The notes under the pieces were generated by a model, which worked only from the letters and a program-made list of their open reading frames with translations, searched no databases and was not told the DNA's origin. Of a stretch of 64,000 nt of DNA, positions 1 through 7,478 are shown in pieces. A program made the translations under genes and the position numbers. The stretch lies in NCBI RefSeq assembly GCF_003259435.1, contig NZ_QLMA01000007.1:1-64000 (forward strand), given 5' to 3'. Numbering within the stretch: position 1 is the first letter of the stretch; each line of letters starts with the position of its first letter. Source of the stretch: Chitinophaga dinghuensis (GTDB lineage Bacteria; Bacteroidota; Bacteroidia; Chitinophagales; Chitinophagaceae).

Positions 1-326
1 CACGTAAATTTAAGTTCCTTTGAATCGCCTGAAATATGCCAGCATTCTAATTTGTAATGGCCTGAAGAAGTATTCCATTCTGATGAAGTTGTTTTAGACA
101 ATTTGGCTAAAAAGTAAATGGATGTACTTTCTTTGATGAAGTTTACTTTGTTGACAATTGTATTATCTGGATCTATCAAAATAATACTTGCCTGAAATTC
201 AGATTCATCAATTGTTTCATCTTCCATAATTGCATTGACTATATTTCGTTTAATAGTTCGCCAAATTGTTTTAAAAAACTTAATGATGGGGCAATTATCC
301 ATAATTCGAGAACGAGCGTTTTTCAT
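1..326 (-). CDS. Hypothetical protein, 3' end cut by window edge
   Basis: An uninterrupted minus-strand frame runs from an ATG at 324-326 off the left edge (108 codons seen). The start is basic (MKNARSRIMDNCPII), followed by a KFFKTIWRTIKRNI stretch and then a mixed region of likely beta-strands. No motif I can assign. Codon use is AT-rich, like the accessory DNA that follows. Coding status rests on the open frame and normal amino-acid composition; the function is unknown. Confidence 0.45.
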   Translation of the reverse strand, partial: MKNARSRIMDNCPIIKFFKTIWRTIKRNIVNAIMEDETIDESEFQASIILIDPDNTIVNKVNFIKESTSIYFLAKLSKTTSSEWNTSSGHYKLECWHISGDSKELKFT

Positions 327-584
327 GTAAGTTGTGTTTGGGTATTTTGTTAATCTGAGTTATCCGCGAATATTCGGGTATTGCAAAACGGCAATGTTTT
401 TGAAATGAGAAGTACTAGCAGGTATCTGCATAATTGGGATAATCAGAGTATAGGAACTCTTGAGATGGCAAACAGAAATTAAAACACTAAGCAGAGAAAA
501 AAAAATGATAATTATTGTCATGGAGTATGCACTTGAATAGAGGACACTCCTGCAAGCAAAAAGCGCAGGGTCAATTTCCGGATA

Positions 585-728
585 TATCTGAGGCCCTTGG
601 ATGCCAGACATAACAGACGACCCCACGCAATAAGCTGTGGGCATCGTCACTTGGTTACAATGGGGCAAGCTGATGAAAAACATCAGTCTTGCCCTTGCCA
701 TAATCCGGCTTTCCAAGGGCCTCGGATA
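585..728. repeat. Three-arm folded inverted-repeat element (ncRNA or mobile-element candidate)
   Basis: An outer stem pairs 585-601 with 712-728: 17 bp with one G-U pair, and a further GCC/GGC extension (603-605 with 707-709). Inside are two independent hairpins: 616-648 (GACGA/TCGTC plus CCCAC/GTGGG) and 663-694 (GGGCAAG/CTTGCCC plus CTGATG/CATCAG, loop AAAAA, one bulged T). The result is a cloverleaf-like fold of about 144 nt. It is GC-rich inside AT-rich DNA. Two weak ORFs run across it on opposite strands (360-716 minus, 597-815 plus), and I regard both as by-products. The family is not recognised. Confidence 0.6.
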
Positions 729-853
729 AAAGCAATAACAGTGACAATGCCGATCAATATTTTGATCCGCAAAGCTAATATTATTTTAACTAGTATTCAT
801 ATATTGTATATTTGAAATGGAGTAATTCTGTTACATCAATTTTTCTATTTATT

Positions 854-883
854 CATTTTATGTAATAATTATTACATAAAATG
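854..883. promoter_or_regulatory. 30-bp perfect AT palindrome, probable operator
   Basis: Positions 854-883 form a perfect inverted repeat around the core TGTAATAATTATTACA. An imperfect second copy with the same AATAATTATT centre lies at about 902-917. Both sit 70-130 bp upstream of the small HTH gene starting at 984, the arrangement expected for a self-regulated repressor. The operator role is inferred from position and symmetry only. Confidence 0.4.
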
Positions 884-983
884 TAATTGAAAGTAATAAA
901 AGTGAATAATTATTACAAATTTTATAATTATTAATATATTATATGGAATTAGGACATACATTTCTAACTTAAACTTGCATTTG

Positions 984-1262
984 ATGAATAGAAATGATAC
1001 CAGTCCGCAATTTGAGTTAATAAGAGTAGGAATTAAGGAGGGGGCAATTACCACAATGCAGGAAGTTATCCGTGTGATGGGAATTGTAATAGCTATCGAC
1101 TTACTCAAAATACATCATAAGACCTTGACAAAGAAAATGTATAACCCAGAGTTATTTACCTTCGCTGATGCCTGGCGGTTAGCGGATATACTAGGTATGG
1201 AACCAGAAGATATAATGAAACTAATATCTAGAGAGATGAAGAAAAATAAAGCAGTTAAATAG
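984..1262 (+). CDS. Small XRE/Cro-like DNA-binding protein
   Basis: A 92-aa protein. I chose the ATG at 984 over a TTG at 975 because it gives the same protein without three extra residues. After a short N-terminal tail (FELIRVGIKEGAITTM) comes a helix-turn-helix-like block: residues VIAIDLLKIHHKTLTKKM, then FTFADAWRLADILGMEPEDIMKLI, the usual layout of helices 2-5 in Cro/C1-type proteins found on Bacteroidota mobile elements. The basic C-terminus (REMKKNKAVK) fits DNA binding. The palindromes upstream are likely targets. Role as a repressor or an excision regulator is inferred. Confidence 0.6.
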   Translation: MNRNDTSPQFELIRVGIKEGAITTMQEVIRVMGIVIAIDLLKIHHKTLTKKMYNPELFTFADAWRLADILGMEPEDIMKLISREMKKNKAVK

Positions 1263-1308
1263 ATACTTTGGGTATTGAATCTATATACATTAATGTAGCA
1301 TTAATCAT

Positions 1309-1641
1309 TTGCATAGATTTTTGAGTGAAGAATCAAACATCAATATTCTTATTACGTCCATTAGGGATGGTGTTGACCCGATGAGATATGTTTTATTAGA
1401 TACTCTCCTGAGTAGCCGTGCCCCTGATTTTGAACTGCCTTTGGCAAAGACTACTAGGAAGAATAAATTTGTAGGTGCTTGGAATTGGTATCGAAATGGA
1501 CTCCAAAATCTTGGAACGCAAATTTTAAGAAATCAGCCTTTTAATTTCATATTAAAAATGTTTTCTAATGAAAATACTGAAGGAGATTCCGTTTGTCAAT
1601 ACCAGGAATCTATGTTCTTGTTATGGATTAACTTAAATTAG
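1309..1641 (+). CDS. Questionable ORF, possible gene remnant
   Basis: A 110-codon frame opens at a TTG (1309), with the first ATG at 1381. The product has no recognisable domain and no clear start signal. The stretch RKNKFVGAWNWYRNGLQNLGTQILRNQ is basic and aromatic. It lies directly after the HTH gene, in AT-rich accessory DNA where chance ORFs are common. It could be a small cargo gene or a decayed fragment. Low confidence. Confidence 0.2.
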   Translation: MHRFLSEESNINILITSIRDGVDPMRYVLLDTLLSSRAPDFELPLAKTTRKNKFVGAWNWYRNGLQNLGTQILRNQPFNFILKMFSNENTEGDSVCQYQESMFLLWINLN

Positions 1642-1678
1642 TTCGATAGTATAGGTTTGGATTCTTTGCAGAACTTTT

Positions 1679-2644
1679 CTATTTGTTAAGATAATTATGT
1701 AACGCGATACCTTTGCTGTATTTTATAGGAGCCATATAGGTATTGTCATCATTATTATGTTGTGTGCAAATTGGCATAATAAACACTTTATTGCTCCCTT
1801 TGGGCATAGCCGAGGCCGTTTTACCAAGAATAACATGGCCACCAACAAGTCCCCCACTACATTTATAACCGTTATAATTTAGAGAGCTACAATCATCTGG
1901 TTTACCAAATTGTCCCTCCCAGAGTTTTATCCATGTTTTACTAGCAATTTTCGGATCGTCCGTACTGCCTATAACATTTGAAAAATTGTCGTTCTTTTTC
2001 AAATAGATTTCCCCATACCAGGTAGAATCCAAACTTAAAATACTATAAGTATCATCATATTCTTTTTCGGGGTTGAAGAGTTCTTTAAATTCACCATTCT
2101 GGTATACAGCAGAGTATTTTTCATATTCTTCTAAAGAAATTTTCGGAGGTGGTGTTCTTAGAATGACAGTATAATCCATACTTTTTGCCTTCTCAATAAT
2201 GATGTTATTGGCTCTTATTACTGTTTCGTGTATTGCTTCCTTTAAACCAGGTGTTAGAGGGGTACAATAGTTCCAGTTGGGATTCGTTCCACAGGGAGTA
2301 TTATCACCTGCATAAGTATGTTGATGGCAAAATTGATTGGATCCTCTTGGTACAGTAGAAATAAAAGTGGAATCGGAAGACTGCAAATTATTTGAACACA
2401 ATGTAATAGTGTTACTTTTTGAGTCAAAGTCATACCAGAAAGTTAACCTTGCTTGTAGTTGTGGGTCTCTGAAAAATGCCAGTGCTCCAACATTTTTCAA
2501 ATCTGTATGGACTATATGAGACCCATCTATAAGTTGTATCTCAATTTCAGCCTCTGTAGGTATAATATGGACGTACCTATTTTTATAATAGGGTGTCAGC
2601 GGAATTGAAACTTTAAATCTTATCGGATTATTCTGTTCTATCAT
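1679..2644 (-). CDS. Hypothetical protein with C-terminal HNH-like/zinc-binding-like segment
   Basis: A 321-aa soluble protein without a signal peptide, ATG at 2642-2644. The N-terminal third is beta-rich (FKVSIPLTPYYKNRYVHIIP). A middle segment is Cys/His-rich (NQFCHQHTYAGDNTPCGTNP). The C-terminus carries CSGG-LVGGHVILGK, then FIMPICTQHNNDDNTYM and KGIALHNYL. This Gly-His-Val plus IxPxCxxHN pattern resembles small HNH-type or zinc-ribbon domains found in Bacteroidota accessory proteins. Catalytic function cannot be shown from the sequence. It stands alone, convergent with the preceding ORFs. Confidence 0.6.
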   Translation of the reverse strand: MIEQNNPIRFKVSIPLTPYYKNRYVHIIPTEAEIEIQLIDGSHIVHTDLKNVGALAFFRDPQLQARLTFWYDFDSKSNTITLCSNNLQSSDSTFISTVPRGSNQFCHQHTYAGDNTPCGTNPNWNYCTPLTPGLKEAIHETVIRANNIIIEKAKSMDYTVILRTPPPKISLEEYEKYSAVYQNGEFKELFNPEKEYDDTYSILSLDSTWYGEIYLKKNDNFSNVIGSTDDPKIASKTWIKLWEGQFGKPDDCSSLNYNGYKCSGGLVGGHVILGKTASAMPKGSNKVFIMPICTQHNNDDNTYMAPIKYSKGIALHNYLNK

Positions 2645-3053
2645 AATGAAAATTATGCATTAAAGTAACTATGAATAAAGGAATTTTTATACGTGAAAAA
2701 CACCCTTTTTTTGCAAAGTATCCAACTTCTGGATACATAATGTTTTGATTTCAGTTTATCAGTTGTAAAAGATACACTACCTATTAGTCTTGCTGACATC
2801 TTTTAGATAATATTCTTAAGCAGCAGCGCAATTTTAGTTTAATCCTAATGCTTTCACAAAGTTCGGGAGGGACTACAAAGTTCCCAATAAACGAAGGCGC
2901 TTAAAGCAGTACCTGTGTAATCGACTCCTCACCTGCACTAGCTCCAAATGGATACGGGCGCTATCTTACACGCATTTACCGCCATCGAATTTGGTAACAT
3001 TTGTAGTTGCCTCCCGGCGGATGTTCCATCATTAATTCTTAAACCAAAAGATC
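2645..3053. other. Intergenic stretch, no supported gene
   Basis: About 400 nt between two outward-reading genes. It includes a small inverted repeat, GTATCCA/TGGATAC, near 2718-2736. A 47-codon ORF opening at the ATG at 2948 overlaps the radC-like start and has no support. Promoters for both flanking genes must lie here, but I cannot point to a convincing -33/-7 pair. Confidence 0.3.
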
Positions 3054-3521
3054 ATGGAACAACTTATTTTTTCTCCGGAATTCTCAATTGATGAAGTTCA
3101 ACTTACTTACACACGAACATTTAAAATAAACGATCGGCGTATTATTAATAGTTCGAAAGCTGTAGCAAAATTATTTAAGGAAATTTGGGATGATAGTAGA
3201 ATGGATTTAGTAGAACAGTTAAAAGTACTTTATTTGTCAAATATGAACTCTGTTCTTGCCTTAGCAGAGCAATCTTCTGGATCATGTACTCAAACAGTAG
3301 TAGATCCCAGAATAATATTCGCAACTGCCTTGAAGCTCAATGCGAAAAGGATTATATTGGTGCACAATCATCCATCAGGTAATACTAAACCAAGTAATGC
3401 TGATATTGCAATTACTCAACAACTGATAAAAGCAGGTAAACTTCTTGATATTGAGGTTCTAGATCATATCATAATAACTAGAGAAAGCTATTTTTCTATG
3501 GTTGATGAAGGGCTTGTTTAG
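3054..3521 (+). CDS. RadC-family JAB/MPN-domain protein (mobile-element type)
   Basis: A 155-aa protein consisting of the RadC-like JAB domain. The metal-binding motif is visible as H104-N-H106-P-S-G-N followed by D117 in PSNAD, matching the HxHPSGxxxPSxxD signature. The long N-terminal helix-hairpin-helix part of chromosomal RadC is replaced by about 35 residues. This short form is typical of integrative elements, plasmids and phages in Bacteroidota, where its role is unproven (it is not a demonstrated repair enzyme). It probably belongs to the same accessory DNA as the HTH gene. Confidence 0.85.
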   Translation: MEQLIFSPEFSIDEVQLTYTRTFKINDRRIINSSKAVAKLFKEIWDDSRMDLVEQLKVLYLSNMNSVLALAEQSSGSCTQTVVDPRIIFATALKLNAKRIILVHNHPSGNTKPSNADIAITQQLIKAGKLLDIEVLDHIIITRESYFSMVDEGLV

Positions 3522-3532
3522 CCCTTCTTTTT
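3508..3532 (+). terminator. Rho-independent terminator overlapping the stop codon
   Basis: A stem AAGGGCT (3508-3514) pairs with AGCCCTT (3520-3526), with a 5-nt loop and then CTTTTT. The radC-like stop codon (3519-3521) lies at the loop/stem junction, so the last codons are part of the hairpin. Confidence 0.7.
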
Positions 3533-4017
3533 AAAAAGGTAATAGATTTGTCGAATTTTATAAATTATTTATGTGTTTCCGTCCGACTTTTTATTATTTC
3601 AATTGTCAACTAATTTGGACTAAGTGAAATTGGGTCGCATGCTGAATGGCAGTATCTAGGTGTAGCAGGCGTATTTTTTTAGATAACTACTCCTGGATAT
3701 CATTGAAATTCAATCACCTCTTTTGATATTCTTTCTAAGAAGAAAAATTAAGTAATTTATTAATGATTTCTTTATATCTTAGATACAAGCCAAAAAATGT
3801 CGATAGTTTGTAAGATTGTACTTAGATATGAGTAACTTTCCCCATTAGCATAATAATCCAGTACCCCAATTTTCCTTAGTGTAAATATTAACGAAGCTTA
3901 TAGTATTGTTCAATCCCTATAATTCCTAATTTATGCAATACCATTTTGGATAATTAGTAATGAGTAAGTAAGTGTTTTTGTGATATAAAATTCATTCAGA
4001 CCTTCTATTTATTCTAT
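3533..4017. other. AT-rich intergenic region before the Rhs operon
   Basis: About 485 nt with no ORF that looks coding on either strand. The promoter of the long operon beginning at 4018 should be here. I see no Shine-Dalgarno sequence before the TTG start and no convincing Bacteroidota promoter pair. Confidence 0.3.
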
Positions 4018-6345
4018 TTGAAACGGTTACTGGTTTTGTTTGTACTCCTATTGACAGGAATGTTCTGTCCTGGGCAATCCCTTCCTATTTCTAGTTGCCA
4101 GATAGTTGATAGTGGATTTTGCTACATTGCCGCAGGTTGCAAAGCAACCGTGCCAGTGAAGCTATACAAGTATGGAAAACTGGACAGTATTGCTATTAAG
4201 CCAGTGGTGGACCGAAAATCAAAGTCTCCAACTGTTTTGCCATCCCACATCCCATTATTAACTGTGCATGGTAATGTGATGTACGATTTTTATTATCAAT
4301 CAAATATTGATACCCCTTACGCAGAGAAAGATATTTATCAACATACTCTTCAAACATCTCTGACTGTAACCATCAGAAATCAATATCCATTTCATATTGG
4401 ATTTAGTGCACAAGAAGGTAACTCCAGACTGTTTAGAAACATCATAGGTGTAAACCTACAATATTTTAGCAGGGACCTAAAGAGTATGATGTTGGCGCGT
4501 GCGCAGCAATGGGATGCAGCAAGGTTGAAACAACTTCAGGAGCTAAGTAGACTGCAAAATAAGCTTTCCGATCTACAATCCAGATTGAGTACACTTAAAG
4601 GATGGTTATCTTCTTCGGCACGGGTACAGAGCCTTGTGGAAGAACGTGAAAAAAATGCATATGGCTTGAATGATTCCCTTTCTATACGGATGAACCGGCG
4701 TGTATTGGACAAAGGGACAGTTGGTTGGAACGAATCACCTATGAGCTATCAGCAGGGATTTAAGGGACTTGACTCTACGTTCCCTGGAAGTAAACCAAAA
4801 TCAAAAGTTAGTAGAGTAGATGCCAGTTCTGGATTTGAACAGTATTATTATGCAAAAAGATATGAAGCTGACTCTATAATCAATGAGCTAAATAGAGTAA
4901 GGCAGCAATATGAAAAACTAGAACAAAAGATTGGTCAGCGAAAACAAGGCCTGATGGACATACTTACCAAAAGCCGTAACAGCAAAGAGCTTTCTGATGT
5001 TCTTGATGGAATGGGACTACCAGATAGCCTTCTACCCAGGGGATACCGAACCTTATTAGCAATTCGCTCCTTAGGCATCGGAAGGACAATGGTTAACTAT
5101 TCTGAGCTAACAGCCAAGGATATCAGCCTTAATGGCTTGCAGATAGAGTTCAATCCTTCTTATTATGTCGCTATCGCTACTGGAGCCGTGGATTATCGTT
5201 TTCGGAATTTCGTAATAAATGAAAACAGAGTTGCGCAGTACCTGAGTATGATTCGATTGGGTACAGGCAGGAAAGAAGGTAATAATATTATTTTTTCCTA
5301 TTACCAGGGAAAGAAACAGACCTACAATATTGATACCAGTGGTGCAAGCGAGACAATAAACATGCATAGCCGTATTATGGGAATCGCCTTAGAAGGCCGC
5401 TGGCAAATCAATCGTACCACAAGCTTCAGTGGGGAAGTAGCCAAGTCCTCCGTACCTTTCAATTCGACTTATGATGAGGGGAAGGGTATCTTGAGCAGTA
5501 TGATAAATATGGGCGACCGCTCCAATGAGGCCTATGCAGCCAGCTTTAATACGGAAATCTTGCGAACCCATACTTCCATCGGCATGATGTATAAAATGAT
5601 GGGGAATAATTTTCAATCGTTCAGTTTATATACAACAGGATCCAAACAAACAGCCTGGAATATCAAGATTGGACAAGCATTATTCAAAAGACACTTGATT
5701 CTTACTGGTGTTATACGCAAGAATGATTATGTTTCTTACCTGATGCCAGTAACCTATAATAGCAATACAGTTTTTAGAAGTATTCAGGCAACTTTGCGAA
5801 TACCGCGTTGGCCTTCCGTCACGATTGGCTATCAGCCAACATCACAATTAATGAAACTTACTGACGGGCATTATACTGAGCAGTTGTTTAATACATTTAT
5901 CGGAACAGCTAGTCACTATTATCAATGGCATGAATTGAAGATGAGTAGTGTTTTGACTTTTTCCCAATTCTATAATAAGAAAACGGATAGCAATTTTGTT
6001 TATTTCAATTCTAAAAACTTGGTTGCCAGCCAAACCTTCTTTCTTCACAATCTTACCCTCAATGGTACAATATCGGCTGCTATTAATGAGGAATATGCCT
6101 TATACGGCGCCTGTGGAGATGCGTCATGGAGGATCTGGAAGTGGCTTGAAGTAGGAGGTGGGGTGAAATATAACAGGCAAACTGTCTACCGTAGTATTCG
6201 ATGGGGATATTCTGGTTCAGCCAGGGTTCAGGTGCCTATTGTTGGAGAATTTGCTTTAATGGTCGATAAAGGATTTATACCTGGCATAAATAAGAATCTA
6301 GTAAGCAATAATATTGGAAGAATTACCTATACCAAGAATTTTTAA
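4018..6345 (+). CDS. Secreted outer-membrane-barrel-like protein with coiled-coil neck
   Basis: 775 aa starting at a TTG. The start is fixed by the perfect signal peptide it creates (MKRLLVLFVLLLTGMFCPGQ); no ATG does this. After a beta-rich N-terminal domain (to about residue 155) come coiled-coil helices (about 155-215 and 285-320: KQLQELSRLQNKLSDLQ, LNRVRQQYEKLEQKI). From about residue 345 to the end are alternating aromatic/polar strands, finishing in TYTKNF with a terminal Phe, as in outer-membrane beta-barrels. It is the first gene of a tightly packed operon (5 nt to the next gene). A role in displaying or exporting the giant proteins encoded downstream is inferred. I do not recognise the family by name. 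Confidence 0.7.
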   Translation: MKRLLVLFVLLLTGMFCPGQSLPISSCQIVDSGFCYIAAGCKATVPVKLYKYGKLDSIAIKPVVDRKSKSPTVLPSHIPLLTVHGNVMYDFYYQSNIDTPYAEKDIYQHTLQTSLTVTIRNQYPFHIGFSAQEGNSRLFRNIIGVNLQYFSRDLKSMMLARAQQWDAARLKQLQELSRLQNKLSDLQSRLSTLKGWLSSSARVQSLVEEREKNAYGLNDSLSIRMNRRVLDKGTVGWNESPMSYQQGFKGLDSTFPGSKPKSKVSRVDASSGFEQYYYAKRYEADSIINELNRVRQQYEKLEQKIGQRKQGLMDILTKSRNSKELSDVLDGMGLPDSLLPRGYRTLLAIRSLGIGRTMVNYSELTAKDISLNGLQIEFNPSYYVAIATGAVDYRFRNFVINENRVAQYLSMIRLGTGRKEGNNIIFSYYQGKKQTYNIDTSGASETINMHSRIMGIALEGRWQINRTTSFSGEVAKSSVPFNSTYDEGKGILSSMINMGDRSNEAYAASFNTEILRTHTSIGMMYKMMGNNFQSFSLYTTGSKQTAWNIKIGQALFKRHLILTGVIRKNDYVSYLMPVTYNSNTVFRSIQATLRIPRWPSVTIGYQPTSQLMKLTDGHYTEQLFNTFIGTASHYYQWHELKMSSVLTFSQFYNKKTDSNFVYFNSKNLVASQTFFLHNLTLNGTISAAINEEYALYGACGDASWRIWKWLEVGGGVKYNRQTVYRSIRWGYSGSARVQVPIVGEFALMVDKGFIPGINKNLVSNNIGRITYTKNF

Positions 6346-6350
6346 ATACT

Positions 6351-7442
6351 ATGAAGACATATTTAGCATTGGTCTGGCTATTGATGATAGTCTTTCTGTC
6401 CTACAGTGGCGATACTTTTTCACAGGTGAGCATGGCCGTACAGTTGCCGCCTGTAGGGGTTTTGATGAAATCGCAGTTGTGGAATATCATGTTGATAAAT
6501 GGAGGAACGAGGCCTGTCAGTATTAGAATAGTTTTTAGGATGCTTGATGCTGGGAATTCGCAACCTATCTTAGCTGCATCCACCCAAAGTATTATCCTTA
6601 AACCCGGGGGGCAACAATTGCAAGTAAAAGATTTTGCGCCGCTGCAATATGAGTTCCTTTCTTCATCCATTGACAAACGCGATAACGGGATGCTTTCTCC
6701 AGGTAACTATATTGCCTGCTATACAGTGATGCTGGACAATGAAAAAAATTTTCAACCCGCTGTGGAAGATTGTATTCCCTTCGTGGTGGAACCCGTGAGT
6801 CCCCCGCTGTTGAATTATCCCGAGGATAGTGCAGTACTGGACTCCAGACTACCGCAGTTTTCCTGGATACCACCAGCGCCGCTTAACCTTTTTACGGACC
6901 TGAACTATGAACTTCGGGTAGTAGAAGTATTACCTAACCAATCCTTTGCGGAGTCAGTCCAACAAAACATTCCAGTGTATAGAGCAATTGGCTTACGCAA
7001 TTCATTTAACAGCTATCCATCAGGAGGTACTGCGTTGGATACAGGTAAGACCTACGTCTGGATGGTGATTGCGAATAATGGAAAACAATTTGCGGCACAA
7101 ACAGATATCCGGTCCTTTACCTTGAACAAGGGAGATAGCATAAATCATACGAGTCTTGCCTTTGTGCAGTTAAGAAAGAGTTTGGATGGGGCAGTGGTAA
7201 CTACAATGAACCCTTTGAAATTCATCTATAATAATGAGAGCGCAGATAAACAGGCAAGCTATGAAGTTATCTCACTGGAAGATGATCATCGTGTAATGCA
7301 TGGTACTATTGACGTTCAACGCGGACAGAATATGCTAACTCTTGCCTTAAAGCATGTACATAAAGATGGCCAGTACCAGTTCAGACTGAAAAACAGCAGG
7401 AGAGAAGTCTGGCGGTTAAACTTTATCTATCGACCAGAATAG
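6351..7442 (+). CDS. Secreted FN3-like protein (TANFOR-like)
   Basis: 363 aa with a signal peptide (to about SGDTFSQ). Residues 25-150 start with QVSMAVQLPPVG and continue as a beta-sandwich-like segment resembling the TANFOR-type domain of Bacteroidota secreted proteins. Residues 155-260 (PPLLNYPEDSAVLDS, then PQFSWIPP and GKTYVWMVIANN) read as a fibronectin-III-like domain. The C-terminal third is unassigned. It lies 5 nt after the barrel-like gene and 3 nt before the next frame, so all are co-transcribed. Probably a periplasmic or surface partner of the giant proteins; the exact function is unknown. Confidence 0.65.
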   Translation: MKTYLALVWLLMIVFLSYSGDTFSQVSMAVQLPPVGVLMKSQLWNIMLINGGTRPVSIRIVFRMLDAGNSQPILAASTQSIILKPGGQQLQVKDFAPLQYEFLSSSIDKRDNGMLSPGNYIACYTVMLDNEKNFQPAVEDCIPFVVEPVSPPLLNYPEDSAVLDSRLPQFSWIPPAPLNLFTDLNYELRVVEVLPNQSFAESVQQNIPVYRAIGLRNSFNSYPSGGTALDTGKTYVWMVIANNGKQFAAQTDIRSFTLNKGDSINHTSLAFVQLRKSLDGAVVTTMNPLKFIYNNESADKQASYEVISLEDDHRVMHGTIDVQRGQNMLTLALKHVHKDGQYQFRLKNSRREVWRLNFIYRPE

Positions 7443-7478
7443 AAGTTGAATCTTAACCCTAATTATAAATGTTATTTC

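Noticed and set aside
360-716. Minus-strand ORF of 118 codons with a hydrophobic stretch
   Set aside because: Its 5' third is the folded inverted-repeat element, its composition is odd, and an opposing ORF covers the same hairpins. Better explained as a by-product of the structure.
597-815. Plus-strand ORF of 72 codons
   Set aside because: Runs through the inverted-repeat arms in the other direction; rich in Cys/His/Arg with no motif.
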